DNA from: Actinomycetota bacterium
GTDB taxonomy: Bacteria > Actinomycetota > CADDZG01 > WHSQ01
Direction: 5' to 3'
Assembly: GCA_030447315.1 (NCBI GenBank)
Contig: JAUJPD010000005.1
Location: 32,481-65,743 of the forward strand
DNA: 33,263 bases
Shown here: positions 24,355 through 31,499 of the stretch, piece after piece
How positions within the stretch are numbered: position 1 is the stretch's first letter
Layout: each line of letters begins with the position of its first letter
The notes under the pieces: generated by a model
The model's input: only the letters and a program-made list of their open reading frames with translations
Told to the model about the DNA's origin: nothing
The model's database searches: none
Translations under genes and position numbers: made by a program

Positions 24355-25599
24355 TCAGACGGCTACCGCTGTGCTCGTCTCTCGGTCTCTTGGGTCGCTA
24401 GCTTCTACGGCTTGCGGGCGGGGACTCTGGTACGTCTGCCAGACGGCCAACCCGGCTGCCGTCGCCAGCAGGACGTTGCGCGCGGCCACAACGAAGATGG
24501 CCAGGGGGTCGAGTTCCAGAAGCCTCGGGTAAAGGAACGGGTAGACCAGCTGCGTCAGGGCCGCGATCGGAACCAACAGCACTATCGGAGCAACGAGGTG
24601 CGCCGGCCGCGAACACAGCACCGCCGCCCCCAGCGCGAACAACCACACCACGAACTGGGGCGAGAAGACGAGTCCGGTGGCCATCGTCGAGAGCAAGATC
24701 ATGAGCATCGCTCCGGCCAGTTGCGTGACTCGCCCTGGCTCGATGCGGCGGATGGCGAGGATGGTCGTGGCGACGACCACGAGGACGGAGGCTCCGTTCG
24801 CCACCGTCTTGAGCGTCGGACTGATGCCCCCTTCGAGATGGAAAGCTCCGAAGTTCAACGCGATGGTGCTCTCGTATCCGTTCCGCATCGCGATGAGCAG
24901 AGGTGTTGCCCAGGTGCTCTCGACCTGGATACTTCGGGTGGCGTGATAGCCGAGCACGGAGCGCGCCACGTCATCGAGACTGTCACCGAAGCCGATCAGG
25001 GGGATCACCACCCAGAGCGCTCCGAGACAGAACAACAGTCGCCTCTTCGGCGGCACGGCCCACAGCGTGACGGGGAAGAAGAGAGCGGGATAGATCTTCG
25101 TTAGGGCTCCGAAGGACAGCGCGGCGCCGGACGAGAACCACCCTCCTGCCGCAGCCCGTTCGAGCACCCAGATCGTGGCGACGGCGGGAAGAAGGTCGAG
25201 GCGCAGGAATACGAGCGGCCCGAGCGCCGGGACCAGCGCCACCCACAGCCAAGGCCCCGTCGTCGAGCCCCATCGGCGTGCCAGCCGGACCAATCCGATG
25301 AATCCCACGACGTCTACCAACAGAAGGAGCGCGACGAATCCGGTTCGATAGGAGACCTCCTGGTCGGGGATCGCCTCCGGGCCGAGGATGAGGGGGAGCG
25401 ATCCGGGCGGGTACTCCAAGGGGACGTTCCCGTACGGTTTGCCGCCCTCGTCAAGGATCGCCACCGCTTTTTGCTGGTATCCGACGAGGTCTCCCGCCAC
25501 GATCCCGGCGTAGTCATCGGGATGGGTGGCCAGCCAGCCGCCCGCGAGGCGGGTCACCATGAAGGCGCCGATCAGGACGAGCCACGCCCTCCGAGACAT
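24355..25599 (-). CDS. GT87/DUF2029-like membrane glycosyltransferase
   Basis: A 414-residue polytopic membrane protein with roughly ten hydrophobic segments spread over its length. After the first segment comes a periplasm-side loop (LATHPDDYAGIVAGDLVGYQ) with acidic residues, then VPLEYPPGSLPLI, and in the middle FLRLDLLPA and FGALTKIYPALFFPV, features typical of the GT87/DUF2029 family of polyprenyl-phosphate-mannose-dependent mannosyltransferases of actinobacteria. It probably adds a sugar to a cell-envelope glycolipid or polymer; the acceptor is unknown. ATG 25599 lies 7 bases after a -10-like TAGACT, suggesting a leaderless mRNA. It is divergent from the PilT-like gene and convergent with the 16S unit. 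Confidence 0.75.
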   Translation of the reverse strand: MSRRAWLVLIGAFMVTRLAGGWLATHPDDYAGIVAGDLVGYQQKAVAILDEGGKPYGNVPLEYPPGSLPLILGPEAIPDQEVSYRTGFVALLLLVDVVGFIGLVRLARRWGSTTGPWLWVALVPALGPLVFLRLDLLPAVATIWVLERAAAGGWFSSGAALSFGALTKIYPALFFPVTLWAVPPKRRLLFCLGALWVVIPLIGFGDSLDDVARSVLGYHATRSIQVESTWATPLLIAMRNGYESTIALNFGAFHLEGGISPTLKTVANGASVLVVVATTILAIRRIEPGRVTQLAGAMLMILLSTMATGLVFSPQFVVWLFALGAAVLCSRPAHLVAPIVLLVPIAALTQLVYPFLYPRLLELDPLAIFVVAARNVLLATAAGLAVWQTYQSPRPQAVEASDPRDRETSTAVAV

Positions 25600-25606
25600 G
25601 GACGCC

Positions 25607-25612
25607 AGTCTA
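25607..25612 (-). promoter_or_regulatory. -10 element of the GT87-like gene
   Basis: TAGACT on the minus strand (4 of 6 consensus bases) ends 7 bases before ATG 25599, the spacing of a leaderless transcript. No clear -35 is visible. Confidence 0.4.
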
Positions 25613-25711
25613 GTCAGGCCTCTACGACACCCGGACGGCGGTTACGCTCTGGAGTTGGCGCTTCCTCTGCTCAAGGGCGGGCTTCCAGGCACCGAAGTCA
25701 ACAACTAACCT

Positions 25712-27013
25712 ATGGAAAACCTCGACACGCTCGATCAAACCCCGGGCGGGCCTCCGCCCGCGCCGCCGCCGAGCGCGCCTTCGGCAGGGGATCTAAGGCG
25801 CCGGGATGGGCACGAAGCTCACGCCGTTGGTCCGGGGCAACAATCCGAGGCACCTCAGGAAGGTGTTCGCCCGGAACAGGTGGCGCCTCCTCCCCAGCAG
25901 CTCCCGCCTATCCAGAAGACGGGGGCCGACGGCAACGCCACGGTCGAGGACCTCCTTCGCTACATCGTCGACGCGAAAGCCTCCGACCTGCACGTGAAGA
26001 CAGGGTCCCCTCCCACGATCCGCATCAGCGGGAACCTTCAGCCGCTCGATCACCCGATGATGAAGCCCGCCGACGCCAACGCAATGGCGGCCGCGTTGCT
26101 CACGCGGGATAAGGAGCGCAACACGCTCGAGGAGCTCGGCGAGGTGGATTTCGCCTATTCGATGGGCGGGGTGGGACGCTTCCGCGTCAACGTCCATCGT
26201 CAGCGGGGGTCGCTCGGCATAGCCGCTCGCCGGATCCTTCCCGGCGCTCCCGGCTTCAGGGAGCTGCAGCTGCCCCCCGTGGTCGAGCAGCTAGCGCGTG
26301 AGCACCGCGGTCTCATCCTGGTGACAGGCCCCACGTCATCGGGCAAGACGACGACCTGCGGGGCGATCTTGAAACACATCAACGAGACGCGCCGCTGCCA
26401 CATCGTGACGATCGAAGATCCGATCGAGATCCTGCATCAAGACCTCATGTCGGTCGTGACCCAACGTGAGGTGGGCCAGGACACCATGGGTTTCAACGCG
26501 GCTCTCAGGGCGGCGATGCGCCAGGACCCAGACGTCATCTTCGTTGGTGAGATCCGCGATATCGAAACCATCAGCGCGGCGCTGCAAGCCGCCGAAACCG
26601 GGCACCTCGTCCTGGCCACCCTGCACACGACCGATGTCGTCGAGACTATCCACCGGATCGTCGACTTCTTCCCCTCTCACCAGCAGAAGCAGGTGAGATC
26701 GGCGCTCGGGGGTTCGTTGGTAGGCGTGATGACCCAACGATTGCTTCCGAAGGTCGGCGGCGGAAGGGCGCCCGCCCTGGAGATCATGGTCAACAACGGT
26801 CGCGTCCGGGATTGCATCCTCGATCCTGACCGCACCCACGACATCCACGAGATCGTGGCCGAGTCGGGGTTCTACGGGATGCAGACCTTCAATCAGTCAC
26901 TGATCGGGCTTTTCAAGTCCGGTCAGGTGACGCTGGAGGATGCCAAGAGCGCGACGAGCAACCCCCACGACTTCGAGCTAGCTCTTCAGAGAGAGGGCGT
27001 TCTTCCGGTCTGA
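25712..27013 (+). CDS. PilT-like twitching-motility / retraction ATPase
   Basis: Hexameric secretion-type ATPase; PilT proteins drive type IV pilus retraction. In the 433-residue product, residues 1-70 are Pro/Gln-rich and probably disordered, an unusual extension. Then come the PilT N-domain (DLLRYIVDAKASDLHVKTGS), Walker A GPTSSGKTTT (206-215), the Asp box (IVTIEDPIE), Walker B VIFVGEIRD (275-283) and the His box ATLHTTD (302-308). ATG 25712 has no good ribosome-binding site; GTG 25879, past most of the extension, is an alternative. No pilin, PilB, PilC or prepilin peptidase gene is in the window, though TadE/TadG-like genes lie 1.7 kb on. A role in pilus retraction is likely by family, unproved by context. 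Confidence 0.9.
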   Translation: MENLDTLDQTPGGPPPAPPPSAPSAGDLRRRDGHEAHAVGPGQQSEAPQEGVRPEQVAPPPQQLPPIQKTGADGNATVEDLLRYIVDAKASDLHVKTGSPPTIRISGNLQPLDHPMMKPADANAMAAALLTRDKERNTLEELGEVDFAYSMGGVGRFRVNVHRQRGSLGIAARRILPGAPGFRELQLPPVVEQLAREHRGLILVTGPTSSGKTTTCGAILKHINETRRCHIVTIEDPIEILHQDLMSVVTQREVGQDTMGFNAALRAAMRQDPDVIFVGEIRDIETISAALQAAETGHLVLATLHTTDVVETIHRIVDFFPSHQQKQVRSALGGSLVGVMTQRLLPKVGGGRAPALEIMVNNGRVRDCILDPDRTHDIHEIVAESGFYGMQTFNQSLIGLFKSGQVTLEDAKSATSNPHDFELALQREGVLPV

Positions 27014-27067
27014 CGCGTCCCGCAGCTGTGGGTCTCGACTAAGAGCCACTGGCCGCCCGACCCGCAG

Positions 27068-27232
27068 GTGCGAGACCGTCGCGCCGGTTGCTTCACCAAC
27101 TTCCTGCATCCAGATACGTCCTGTGAGGTCGCCGTCAAGACGGGTGTGGGCCGCGCTCCCGGAACCGCTCAGGACGGCGACCTACAGGAGATCTATCGCT
27201 TCATGATCCGCAGGGCCGAGGGATGTCGATGA
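27068..27232 (+). CDS. Possible small ORF after the PilT-like gene
   Basis: The 187 bases between the PilT-like stop and the lysM gene hold no recognised element, but the frame after the PilT-like TGA (27011-27013) stays open for 72 codons to TGA 27230, with about three quarters of third positions G or C. A start at GTG 27068 would give 54 residues including GCFTNFLHPDTSCEVAVKTG and LQEIYRFMIRRAEGCR. No ribosome-binding site or family is recognised. It overlaps the end of the convergent lysM gene by 32 bases. It may be a small protein, a decayed gene or chance. Confidence 0.25.
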   Translation: MRDRRAGCFTNFLHPDTSCEVAVKTGVGRAPGTAQDGDLQEIYRFMIRRAEGCR

Positions 27233-27785
27233 CCTGGCCGGGCAGGATCACGTCCGGGTCGCCGCCGATCGTCCCCTTGTTCTGTCGATAGAGGCGTTTC
27301 ACCAGGTCACTGATCGTCCCCACGTCACCGGAGGAAAGATGGTCCTCCGCGATGGCCCACAAGCTTTCGCCCGTCTGCACCCGATGGATGTCGGAGCACT
27401 CTCGACCTCCCTTGCCGGCCGGATGGCGTCTCATCGCATCCTCACGCAGACGTCGTTGCTCTCTCTGGTCGGGCACACGGGGGAACAGGCGCTCCTTCAC
27501 CTGGGCGCGACCGTTCCCGGCGCCGTGGATGGCCGGATGACGAACCACGGGCGGGTAGGTCACCCGGGCCCGGGCGAGCGGGAGCGGGGAGGACCCGCTC
27601 GCCTCGGACCAAGGTGGCGCTGTGGGGACGGCAGCCCGGGAGGGGGGGACCGGGCTTCTCGTCTGCGCCGCAGCGGGGGTGGCCTGCACCGTCAGCGCGC
27701 AACCAAGGAGGGAAACGGCCCGGGCGACCCGCCGGGCGACCCACGGGCTTGAAGGGACTGCTCGTTGCCGTGAGAAGCTGACCAT
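27201..27785 (-). CDS. Secreted LysM-domain protein
   Basis: A 194-residue exported protein. The N-terminus has Arg residues, a hydrophobic stretch (AVSLLGCALTVQ) and an AxA-type cleavage site near PAAAQ, so it is probably secreted. Residues 42-125 are Pro/Arg-rich and of low complexity. Residues about 130-190 form a LysM domain (HRVQTGESLWAIAEDHL ... VILPGQVIDIP), which binds N-acetylglucosamine chains of peptidoglycan. No enzyme domain is present, so it is a wall-binding or scaffolding protein. ATG 27785 is preceded by AAGGAGGG, an excellent ribosome-binding site, and by a promoter with a perfect -35. Confidence 0.88.
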   Translation of the reverse strand: MVSFSRQRAVPSSPWVARRVARAVSLLGCALTVQATPAAAQTRSPVPPSRAAVPTAPPWSEASGSSPLPLARARVTYPPVVRHPAIHGAGNGRAQVKERLFPRVPDQREQRRLREDAMRRHPAGKGGRECSDIHRVQTGESLWAIAEDHLSSGDVGTISDLVKRLYRQNKGTIGGDPDVILPGQVIDIPRPCGS

Positions 27786-27805
27786 TTGCCCTCCTTGACC
27801 TCTTA

Positions 27806-27835
27806 CAACGTCCTTTAACGTCTATTTACGCTGCT
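27806..27835 (-). repeat. Three 10-bp direct repeats in the lysM leader
   Basis: On the plus strand, three consecutive 10-base units (starting 27806, 27816, 27826) share the pattern NNNACGTCNN, the third degraded to TTTACGCTGC. They lie between the promoter and the ribosome-binding site of the lysM gene, in unusually AT-rich sequence, and could be a protein-binding site in phase with the helix. Confidence 0.35.
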
Positions 27836-27836
27836 A

Positions 27837-27866
27837 TAGATACAGTAGCCTGCTTTGGCGTGTCAA
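27837..27866 (-). promoter_or_regulatory. Promoter of the lysM gene
   Basis: Minus strand: perfect -35 TTGACA (27866-27861) and a weaker -10 TATCTA (27842-27837) at an 18-base spacing. The leader would be about 45 bases and contains the 10-bp repeats. Confidence 0.5.
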
Positions 27867-27944
27867 TGAGAGCGCGAAACATTTCTGACTTGGCTCCTGG
27901 CAGGCGACCGGTGACGATGCACGCCGTCGAGCAGGAGGTGGCCG

Positions 27945-28439
27945 GTGGACGCGGAGTTGGAGAAAGTGGTTGCTCGCCTAGAGGCTCGGTTCGAAGCCGC
28001 TCTAGCGCGCGACGACGACGAGGCGGCGGCCGATCTTGCCGTCAGCTTCGCGGCGGATGAACCCTTGAGCATCTCCATCAGGAAGGCCGGCGGAGGACTC
28101 CTCCAGCTGCCCGCCGGCGAGCAGCATGAGGTGTCCGCGGTCGGTGTCGACTATCTCGCCTGTGGTCACCCGGCCTGGTTGATCAGCCCGATCGGGGCCG
28201 TGAGCGTCCTGCTGGGCGGCGAGGGGGATCCGCCCTCCGAGCTACCGGACACCTTTCGGCAGGTGGCACGCCGGTGGGCTCGGGAGCGGCGGTTCGTGGA
28301 CGTGACCGCCACCATAGGAGAGACGCGGGGGCTCTTGATGCGCGTGAGCCCGGATCATCTCGAGCTGCGGGGTGTAGCGGGCCTGCTTCTGGTTCCCCTA
28401 CAGCTGGTTACCTCTATCAGGCTCGTTCGCGAGGGTTGA
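27945..28439 (+). CDS. Unrecognised cytoplasmic protein, 164 residues
   Basis: Not recognised as a known family. Start GTG 27945 is supported by AGGAGG 5-6 bases upstream. Residues 1-36 form a charged helix (ELEKVVARLEARFEAALARD), probably a coiled coil. The rest alternates beta-rich segments: LSISIRKAGGGLLQLP, HEVSAVGVDYLACGHPAWLI, SPIGAVSVLLGG, VDVTATIGETRGLLMRVS and HLELRGVAGLLLVPLQLVTSIRLV. No signal peptide, metal motif or catalytic motif is visible. Its 3' end overlaps, convergently, the small HTH gene by 23 bases, so the two transcripts would be antisense at their ends. Position between lysM and TadE-like genes suggests an envelope-linked locus, but no function can be given. Confidence 0.75.
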   Translation: MDAELEKVVARLEARFEAALARDDDEAAADLAVSFAADEPLSISIRKAGGGLLQLPAGEQHEVSAVGVDYLACGHPAWLISPIGAVSVLLGGEGDPPSELPDTFRQVARRWARERRFVDVTATIGETRGLLMRVSPDHLELRGVAGLLLVPLQLVTSIRLVREG

Positions 28440-28614
28440 GCGGATGCTCCTTCGCCCACTTCTGGGTTTCCTCATGAAGCCGCTGGACGTACTCATCCAG
28501 CTGGTGCTTGTCCACTCGCCAGACGCCGCGGCCTCCGATCTTGATCGCCGGCAGTTGGCCCGACCGGACCAGCGAATAGACCTGGGGAACCGAGACGCTC
28601 AGGTAGGTGGCCAC
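28417..28614 (-). CDS. Small excisionase-type helix-turn-helix DNA-binding protein
   Basis: A short MerR/excisionase-like (HTH_17) protein: VATYLSVSVPQVYSLVRSGQLPAIKIGGRGVWRVDKHQLDEYVQRL contains a helix-turn-helix and the wing typical of this family, common in actinobacteria as proteins of about 70 residues. The start is unclear. GTG 28614 gives 65 residues but begins inside the first helix by comparison with relatives; the frame continues open to GTG 28767, giving 116 residues of which the extra N-terminus (rich in Asp, His, Arg) does not look like the family and overlaps the divergent TadE-like gene. No better start exists between. Probably a transcription regulator; targets are unknown. 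Confidence 0.75.
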   Translation of the reverse strand: MATYLSVSVPQVYSLVRSGQLPAIKIGGRGVWRVDKHQLDEYVQRLHEETQKWAKEHPLNPRERA

Positions 28615-28739
28615 GTGCTCTTGATCCTTTTGTCTTCCGCGCTGGTGGTCGCGGTGTGGGGCCTCGCGCGCGAGCGACTGGTGGACATCGTCTCCACCGC
28701 GCTCTCTAACGTATGCGGCAGTGTCGGTTGCTAGATCCG

Positions 28740-29123
28740 ATGAGCTCGGAGCGAGGATCACTCCCACTGGAATCGGTCATCGGGATCGTGTTCCTCATGA
28801 TGCTCGCGTTAGGCTCGATCCAGGTAACGCTGCTCTTGTTCGCCGGTAACGTGGTGAAAGCCTCTGCACACGAGGCTGCTCGTGCGGCGATCGAGATCGG
28901 TGCCGATGAACAGGCTGCCGCGACAGTCGCCCGGGACAGCGTCCGGCGGTCGGTGGGAGGCCTCGTCGAAGACCTCGAGGTCAGTCTCGAGCGCGCCCCC
29001 GCTCCGCAGGGGGCGTTGGTTGCGGTGGATGTCCGGGCAACGGTTTCTTTGATGGGTCCCGTGCCGTTCACGTTTCCGCTAAGCGGACGAGCACGCGTGC
29101 TGGCCGCGAGGCCGCCGCGGTGA
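28740..29123 (+). CDS. TadE-like pseudopilin
   Basis: A 127-residue protein with the TadE layout: a short N-terminus SSERGSLPLE, then one hydrophobic helix (SVIGIVFLMMLALGSIQVTLLLFAG), then an amphipathic helix rich in Ala and Arg (VKASAHEAARAAIEIG) and a beta-rich C-terminus. The Glu five residues after the Gly resembles the Glu of class III prepilins and TadE proteins. ATG 28740 is chosen; ATG 28713 is in frame but adds an unlikely MRQCRLLDP. It is the first of three such genes in a row. Role: probably a minor subunit or assembly factor of a Flp/Tad-type surface structure; no TadA, TadB, TadC or CpaA gene is here. Confidence 0.75.
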   Translation: MSSERGSLPLESVIGIVFLMMLALGSIQVTLLLFAGNVVKASAHEAARAAIEIGADEQAAATVARDSVRRSVGGLVEDLEVSLERAPAPQGALVAVDVRATVSLMGPVPFTFPLSGRARVLAARPPR

Positions 29124-29542
29124 TGGGCAGGGACGACGCGGGCCACACCTTGTTGGAGACTCTGCTGCTCGGCCTCCTGCTCCTCGTGCCCTTGATCTGG
29201 ACGCTGGCGGTTCTGTCGGACATGCATCGGGTTGCTCTGGCCGCGACGGCGGCGGTACGGGAGGCTGGAGCTGCTGCCGCTCGCGCCTCCGATGCATCCA
29301 GGGCAGAGGGAGCGGCTCGAGCGGCCATCGGGATGGCTCTGGCCGACCACGATGTGGAGCGAGGCAACGTGGTGACGACGGTGGACGTCGGTGGCTTCGT
29401 CCGGGGTGCACGGGTGGCCGTGCTGCTCGAAGTCCCCGTGCCGGTGTTCTCTCTGCCTTTCCTGGGCCGGCTGTCGGGCCCGGAGGTGTGGGTTCGCGCT
29501 TCGCATGAGGCACGGATCGATCCGTACGCGAGCCGACGGTGA
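29120..29542 (+). CDS. TadE/TadG-like protein
   Basis: A 140-residue protein with GHTLLETLLLGLLLLVPLIWTLAVL as an N-terminal hydrophobic helix after a short Asp-rich leader, an Ala-rich amphipathic helix (AATAAVREAGAAAARASDAS) and a beta-rich C-terminus. The plan matches its upstream neighbour and TadE-type pseudopilins. GTG 29120 or ATG 29123 may start it; both overlap the stop of the previous gene, so the proteins are made together. Sequence identity to the neighbour is low, so they are different subunits rather than a fresh duplication. Confidence 0.7.
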   Translation: MMGRDDAGHTLLETLLLGLLLLVPLIWTLAVLSDMHRVALAATAAVREAGAAAARASDASRAEGAARAAIGMALADHDVERGNVVTTVDVGGFVRGARVAVLLEVPVPVFSLPFLGRLSGPEVWVRASHEARIDPYASRR

Positions 29543-29961
29543 TCCGGCTGACGCCGACCGACGAACGGGGCCAGGCCGCGGTCCTCGTTGTGGGCATCGC
29601 GCTCGTCTGCTTCGCTACCGCTGGACTGGCCGTAGACGGCACGCGGGCATGGCTGGCTCGGCGCACCCTGCAGAACGTGGCCGACGCCGCCGCTCTGGGG
29701 GCCGCGGGGGAGGTCGATCAGCAGTCGGTCTATGACGGCCGTCGCCCGGTGTTGCTCGACCCGGACGCGGCCGAGAAGCAGGCACTTCGGCTACTGGCTT
29801 CCAGCCCGATGGCGCACCAGGGCTCGATCGAGGTTCGGGGTTCCAGCGTTGGGGTCTCGGTGCGGAGCCGGATCAGAACCTCTTTCCTGTCTTTGATCGG
29901 CATCCATGAGCTCGAGGTCGGAGCGGAGGCAACTGCAGCACCGGTTTACGGCGGGACGTGA
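29539..29961 (+). CDS. TadG-like (TadE/G N-terminal domain) protein
   Basis: A 140-residue protein whose N-terminus DERGQAAVLVVGIALVCFATAGLAVDGTRAWLARRTLQNVADAAALGAAG is diagnostic of the putative Flp pilus-assembly TadE/G-like domain: ERGQ, one transmembrane helix, then the Ala-rich DAAALGAA helix. The C-terminal 80 residues are beta-rich and short compared with TadG proteins that carry a von Willebrand domain. GTG 29539 overlaps the previous stop (GTGA). It closes the three-gene run; the next 116 bases hold the hup ribosome-binding site and no clear terminator. Confidence 0.82.
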   Translation: MIRLTPTDERGQAAVLVVGIALVCFATAGLAVDGTRAWLARRTLQNVADAAALGAAGEVDQQSVYDGRRPVLLDPDAAEKQALRLLASSPMAHQGSIEVRGSSVGVSVRSRIRTSFLSLIGIHELEVGAEATAAPVYGGT

Positions 29962-30077
29962 GGCTCTGGCGTGGAAAAACCCCCTGTCCGGCAAAACCGG
30001 AAGCTTCGGGCGTCGACCTATAGGGTAGCCGCGGCCTATCCGGTCATAGTTCTGACCCGTCCCTAAGGAGGAGACTT

Positions 30078-30362
30078 TTGAACAAGAAGGAGCTCATCGA
30101 ATCGATCGCTAGTTCCACCGGCGAGAACAAGCGCCTCGTCGGCAACGTGCTGGAGGCGACCATCGACACCATCACGACCCAGGTCAAGAAGGGCGAGCGG
30201 GTTCAGCTCCCCGGCTTCGGCACCTTCGAGCGTCGTGCGCGCTCTGCTCGCACCGCGAGGAACCCGCGGACCGGAGAAGAGATCAAGATCAAAGCCACGA
30301 AGGTCCCCGCCTTCAAGCCCGGTGCGGGGTTCAAAGACGCCGTGGGCGGCGTCAAGAGATAA
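30078..30362 (+). CDS. hup: HU-family nucleoid protein
   Basis: A 94-residue DNA-bending dimeric protein. MNKKELIESIASSTG starts the helical body, and GFGTFERRARSARTARNPRTGEEI is the DNABII signature with the DNA-gripping arm. It lacks the long Lys/Ala-rich tail of mycobacterial HupB, so it is the plain bacterial form. Start TTG 30078 follows AAGGAGG (30065-30071). A strong terminator follows directly, so it is probably monocistronic and highly expressed. Confidence 0.96.
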   Translation: MNKKELIESIASSTGENKRLVGNVLEATIDTITTQVKKGERVQLPGFGTFERRARSARTARNPRTGEEIKIKATKVPAFKPGAGFKDAVGGVKR

Positions 30363-30377
30363 CGACAGGACCACAAC

Positions 30378-30405
30378 AAAGACCCCGGCGTCGCCGGGGT
30401 CTTTT
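30378..30405 (+). terminator. Intrinsic terminator of hup
   Basis: AAAGACCCCGGC (30378-30389) and GCCGGGGTCTTT (30393-30404) pair perfectly over 12 bp around a 3-base loop and end in a short T run, 15 bases after the hup stop. Confidence 0.95.
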
Positions 30406-30420
30406 GCGTTTCCACACGGT

Positions 30421-30426
30421 TATCTT
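30421..30426 (+). promoter_or_regulatory. -10 element of the small membrane-protein gene
   Basis: TATCTT (4 of 6 consensus bases) ends 6 bases before GTG 30433, which implies a leaderless mRNA. The -35 region falls in the hup terminator and is not recognisable. Confidence 0.4.
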
Positions 30427-30432
30427 GGGCGT

Positions 30433-30837
30433 GTGAAGAGACAAGCCTTAGGCGGAGCACACCGCGGCCCCGTTGCACCCGGCCGGCAGCGACGAACGAT
30501 CCGGTTCATCCAACTGTTGCTGGCTCTGTTTGCGATCGGGCTTTTCGTCTTCGCGGGTTACTCATTGGGACGAGCCACGGGCTTCGATCAGGGCAAGCGG
30601 GCGAACGAGATAGACGCGCCACGCGAGCCCTCGGTGGGCCAAGCGGCGGTCCTGTCGCTGGTCGGTCTGATCGCTCTCGGAGGGGCCTCGCTGCTCGGGG
30701 GGCCGGGCGGCGTTCGGATCCCGACGCCGGCTCGGCTGGACGACCTGGCAGGCCGCGCTGAGTCGGTGGCCGTGCAGAAAGCCGAAGAAGCGGCGGCCGA
30801 GGTCTCCTCGGAAGGATCGTCCGCCACCAGGGTCTAG
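30433..30837 (+). CDS. Small membrane protein, unknown function
   Basis: A 134-residue protein with a basic N-terminus (about 23 residues), a first membrane segment FIQLLLALFAIGLFVFAGYSLG, a hydrophilic loop, a second segment AAVLSLVGLIALGGASLLGG, and an Ala/Glu-rich cytoplasmic-type tail. No family was recognised and no catalytic motif is visible. GTG 30433 is chosen because the upstream part of the frame overlaps hup and its terminator and because a -10-like element is ideally placed for it. It converges on cofC with a 4-base overlap of stop regions. Confidence 0.7.
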   Translation: MKRQALGGAHRGPVAPGRQRRTIRFIQLLLALFAIGLFVFAGYSLGRATGFDQGKRANEIDAPREPSVGQAAVLSLVGLIALGGASLLGGPGGVRIPTPARLDDLAGRAESVAVQKAEEAAAEVSSEGSSATRV

Positions 30838-31475
30838 TCCTCGATCACAGGGCGCAGCTCGTCCAGGATGGCGAAGGTGTGGCTGGATCCGTGCTGCGGT
30901 CGCCCAAGGAAGCTGCGAACGTCTTCGATGGTGTCTATGTCGAGCGCCAGCCGAGGAAGCGATAGAAGAGCACAGCGGTACGAGCGCTCCTCCGCCAGCT
31001 GAAGGTGCTTGCGAAGACTGCCTTCGCCGAAGCTGGGGGTAAGGAGGTCGGGGGGGCTCATGTAGAGGGCGTTGGTGCCGCCGTCTTCCGAGGGGACGAC
31101 CACCACGTCGCTGGTCGAGCCCGTATCCAATAGATCGACCAGGTCACCTCGGAACGCGAGCGGCGTGTCGCACGGAACCACCGTGATCGACTCGGCCCCC
31201 TGCACAGAGACCTCTGTGATCGCGCGAGCCACTGCCGCGTTCAACCCCCGTTCCGGGTCTCGGACGACCCCGAACCGGCGCTCGGCGGCAGCTTCGAGGA
31301 CCGAAGCATCGTCGCTTACCACCCACCAGGTCAGGAAGTCGCTCGACGCGCACAACGCGAGCGCGTCTTCCAGCATGGCCACCGCGAGTCGCCTGCGATC
31401 CACGGCATGGAGATGCGTCGAAAGGCGCCCCTTGGCGCGGTCCAGGTGCTTGACGGGAAGGATGCCGGCGTCCAC
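30834..31475 (-). CDS. cofC: 2-phospho-L-lactate/phosphoenolpyruvate guanylyltransferase (CofC/FbiD)
   Basis: Activates a three-carbon phospho-acid with GTP as the first committed step towards the side chain of coenzyme F420; in actinobacteria (FbiD) the substrate is phosphoenolpyruvate. The nucleotidyltransferase fold shows AGILPVKHLDRAKGRL at the N-terminus, the metal-binding segment VVPCDTPLAF, and PSEDGGTNALYMSPPDLLTPSFGEGSLRKH, which is diagnostic of the family. GTG 31475 gives 213 residues, normal length; ATG 31523 would add 16 residues and overlap the divergent gene. The frame is open much further up, inside the frhB-like gene, and is not used. In mycobacteria the FbiD gene also lies near hupB. 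Confidence 0.9.
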   Translation of the reverse strand: MDAGILPVKHLDRAKGRLSTHLHAVDRRRLAVAMLEDALALCASSDFLTWWVVSDDASVLEAAAERRFGVVRDPERGLNAAVARAITEVSVQGAESITVVPCDTPLAFRGDLVDLLDTGSTSDVVVVPSEDGGTNALYMSPPDLLTPSFGEGSLRKHLQLAEERSYRCALLSLPRLALDIDTIEDVRSFLGRPQHGSSHTFAILDELRPVIED

Positions 31476-31499
31476 GGCTGCAAGGTTAAGGTCGGCGAT

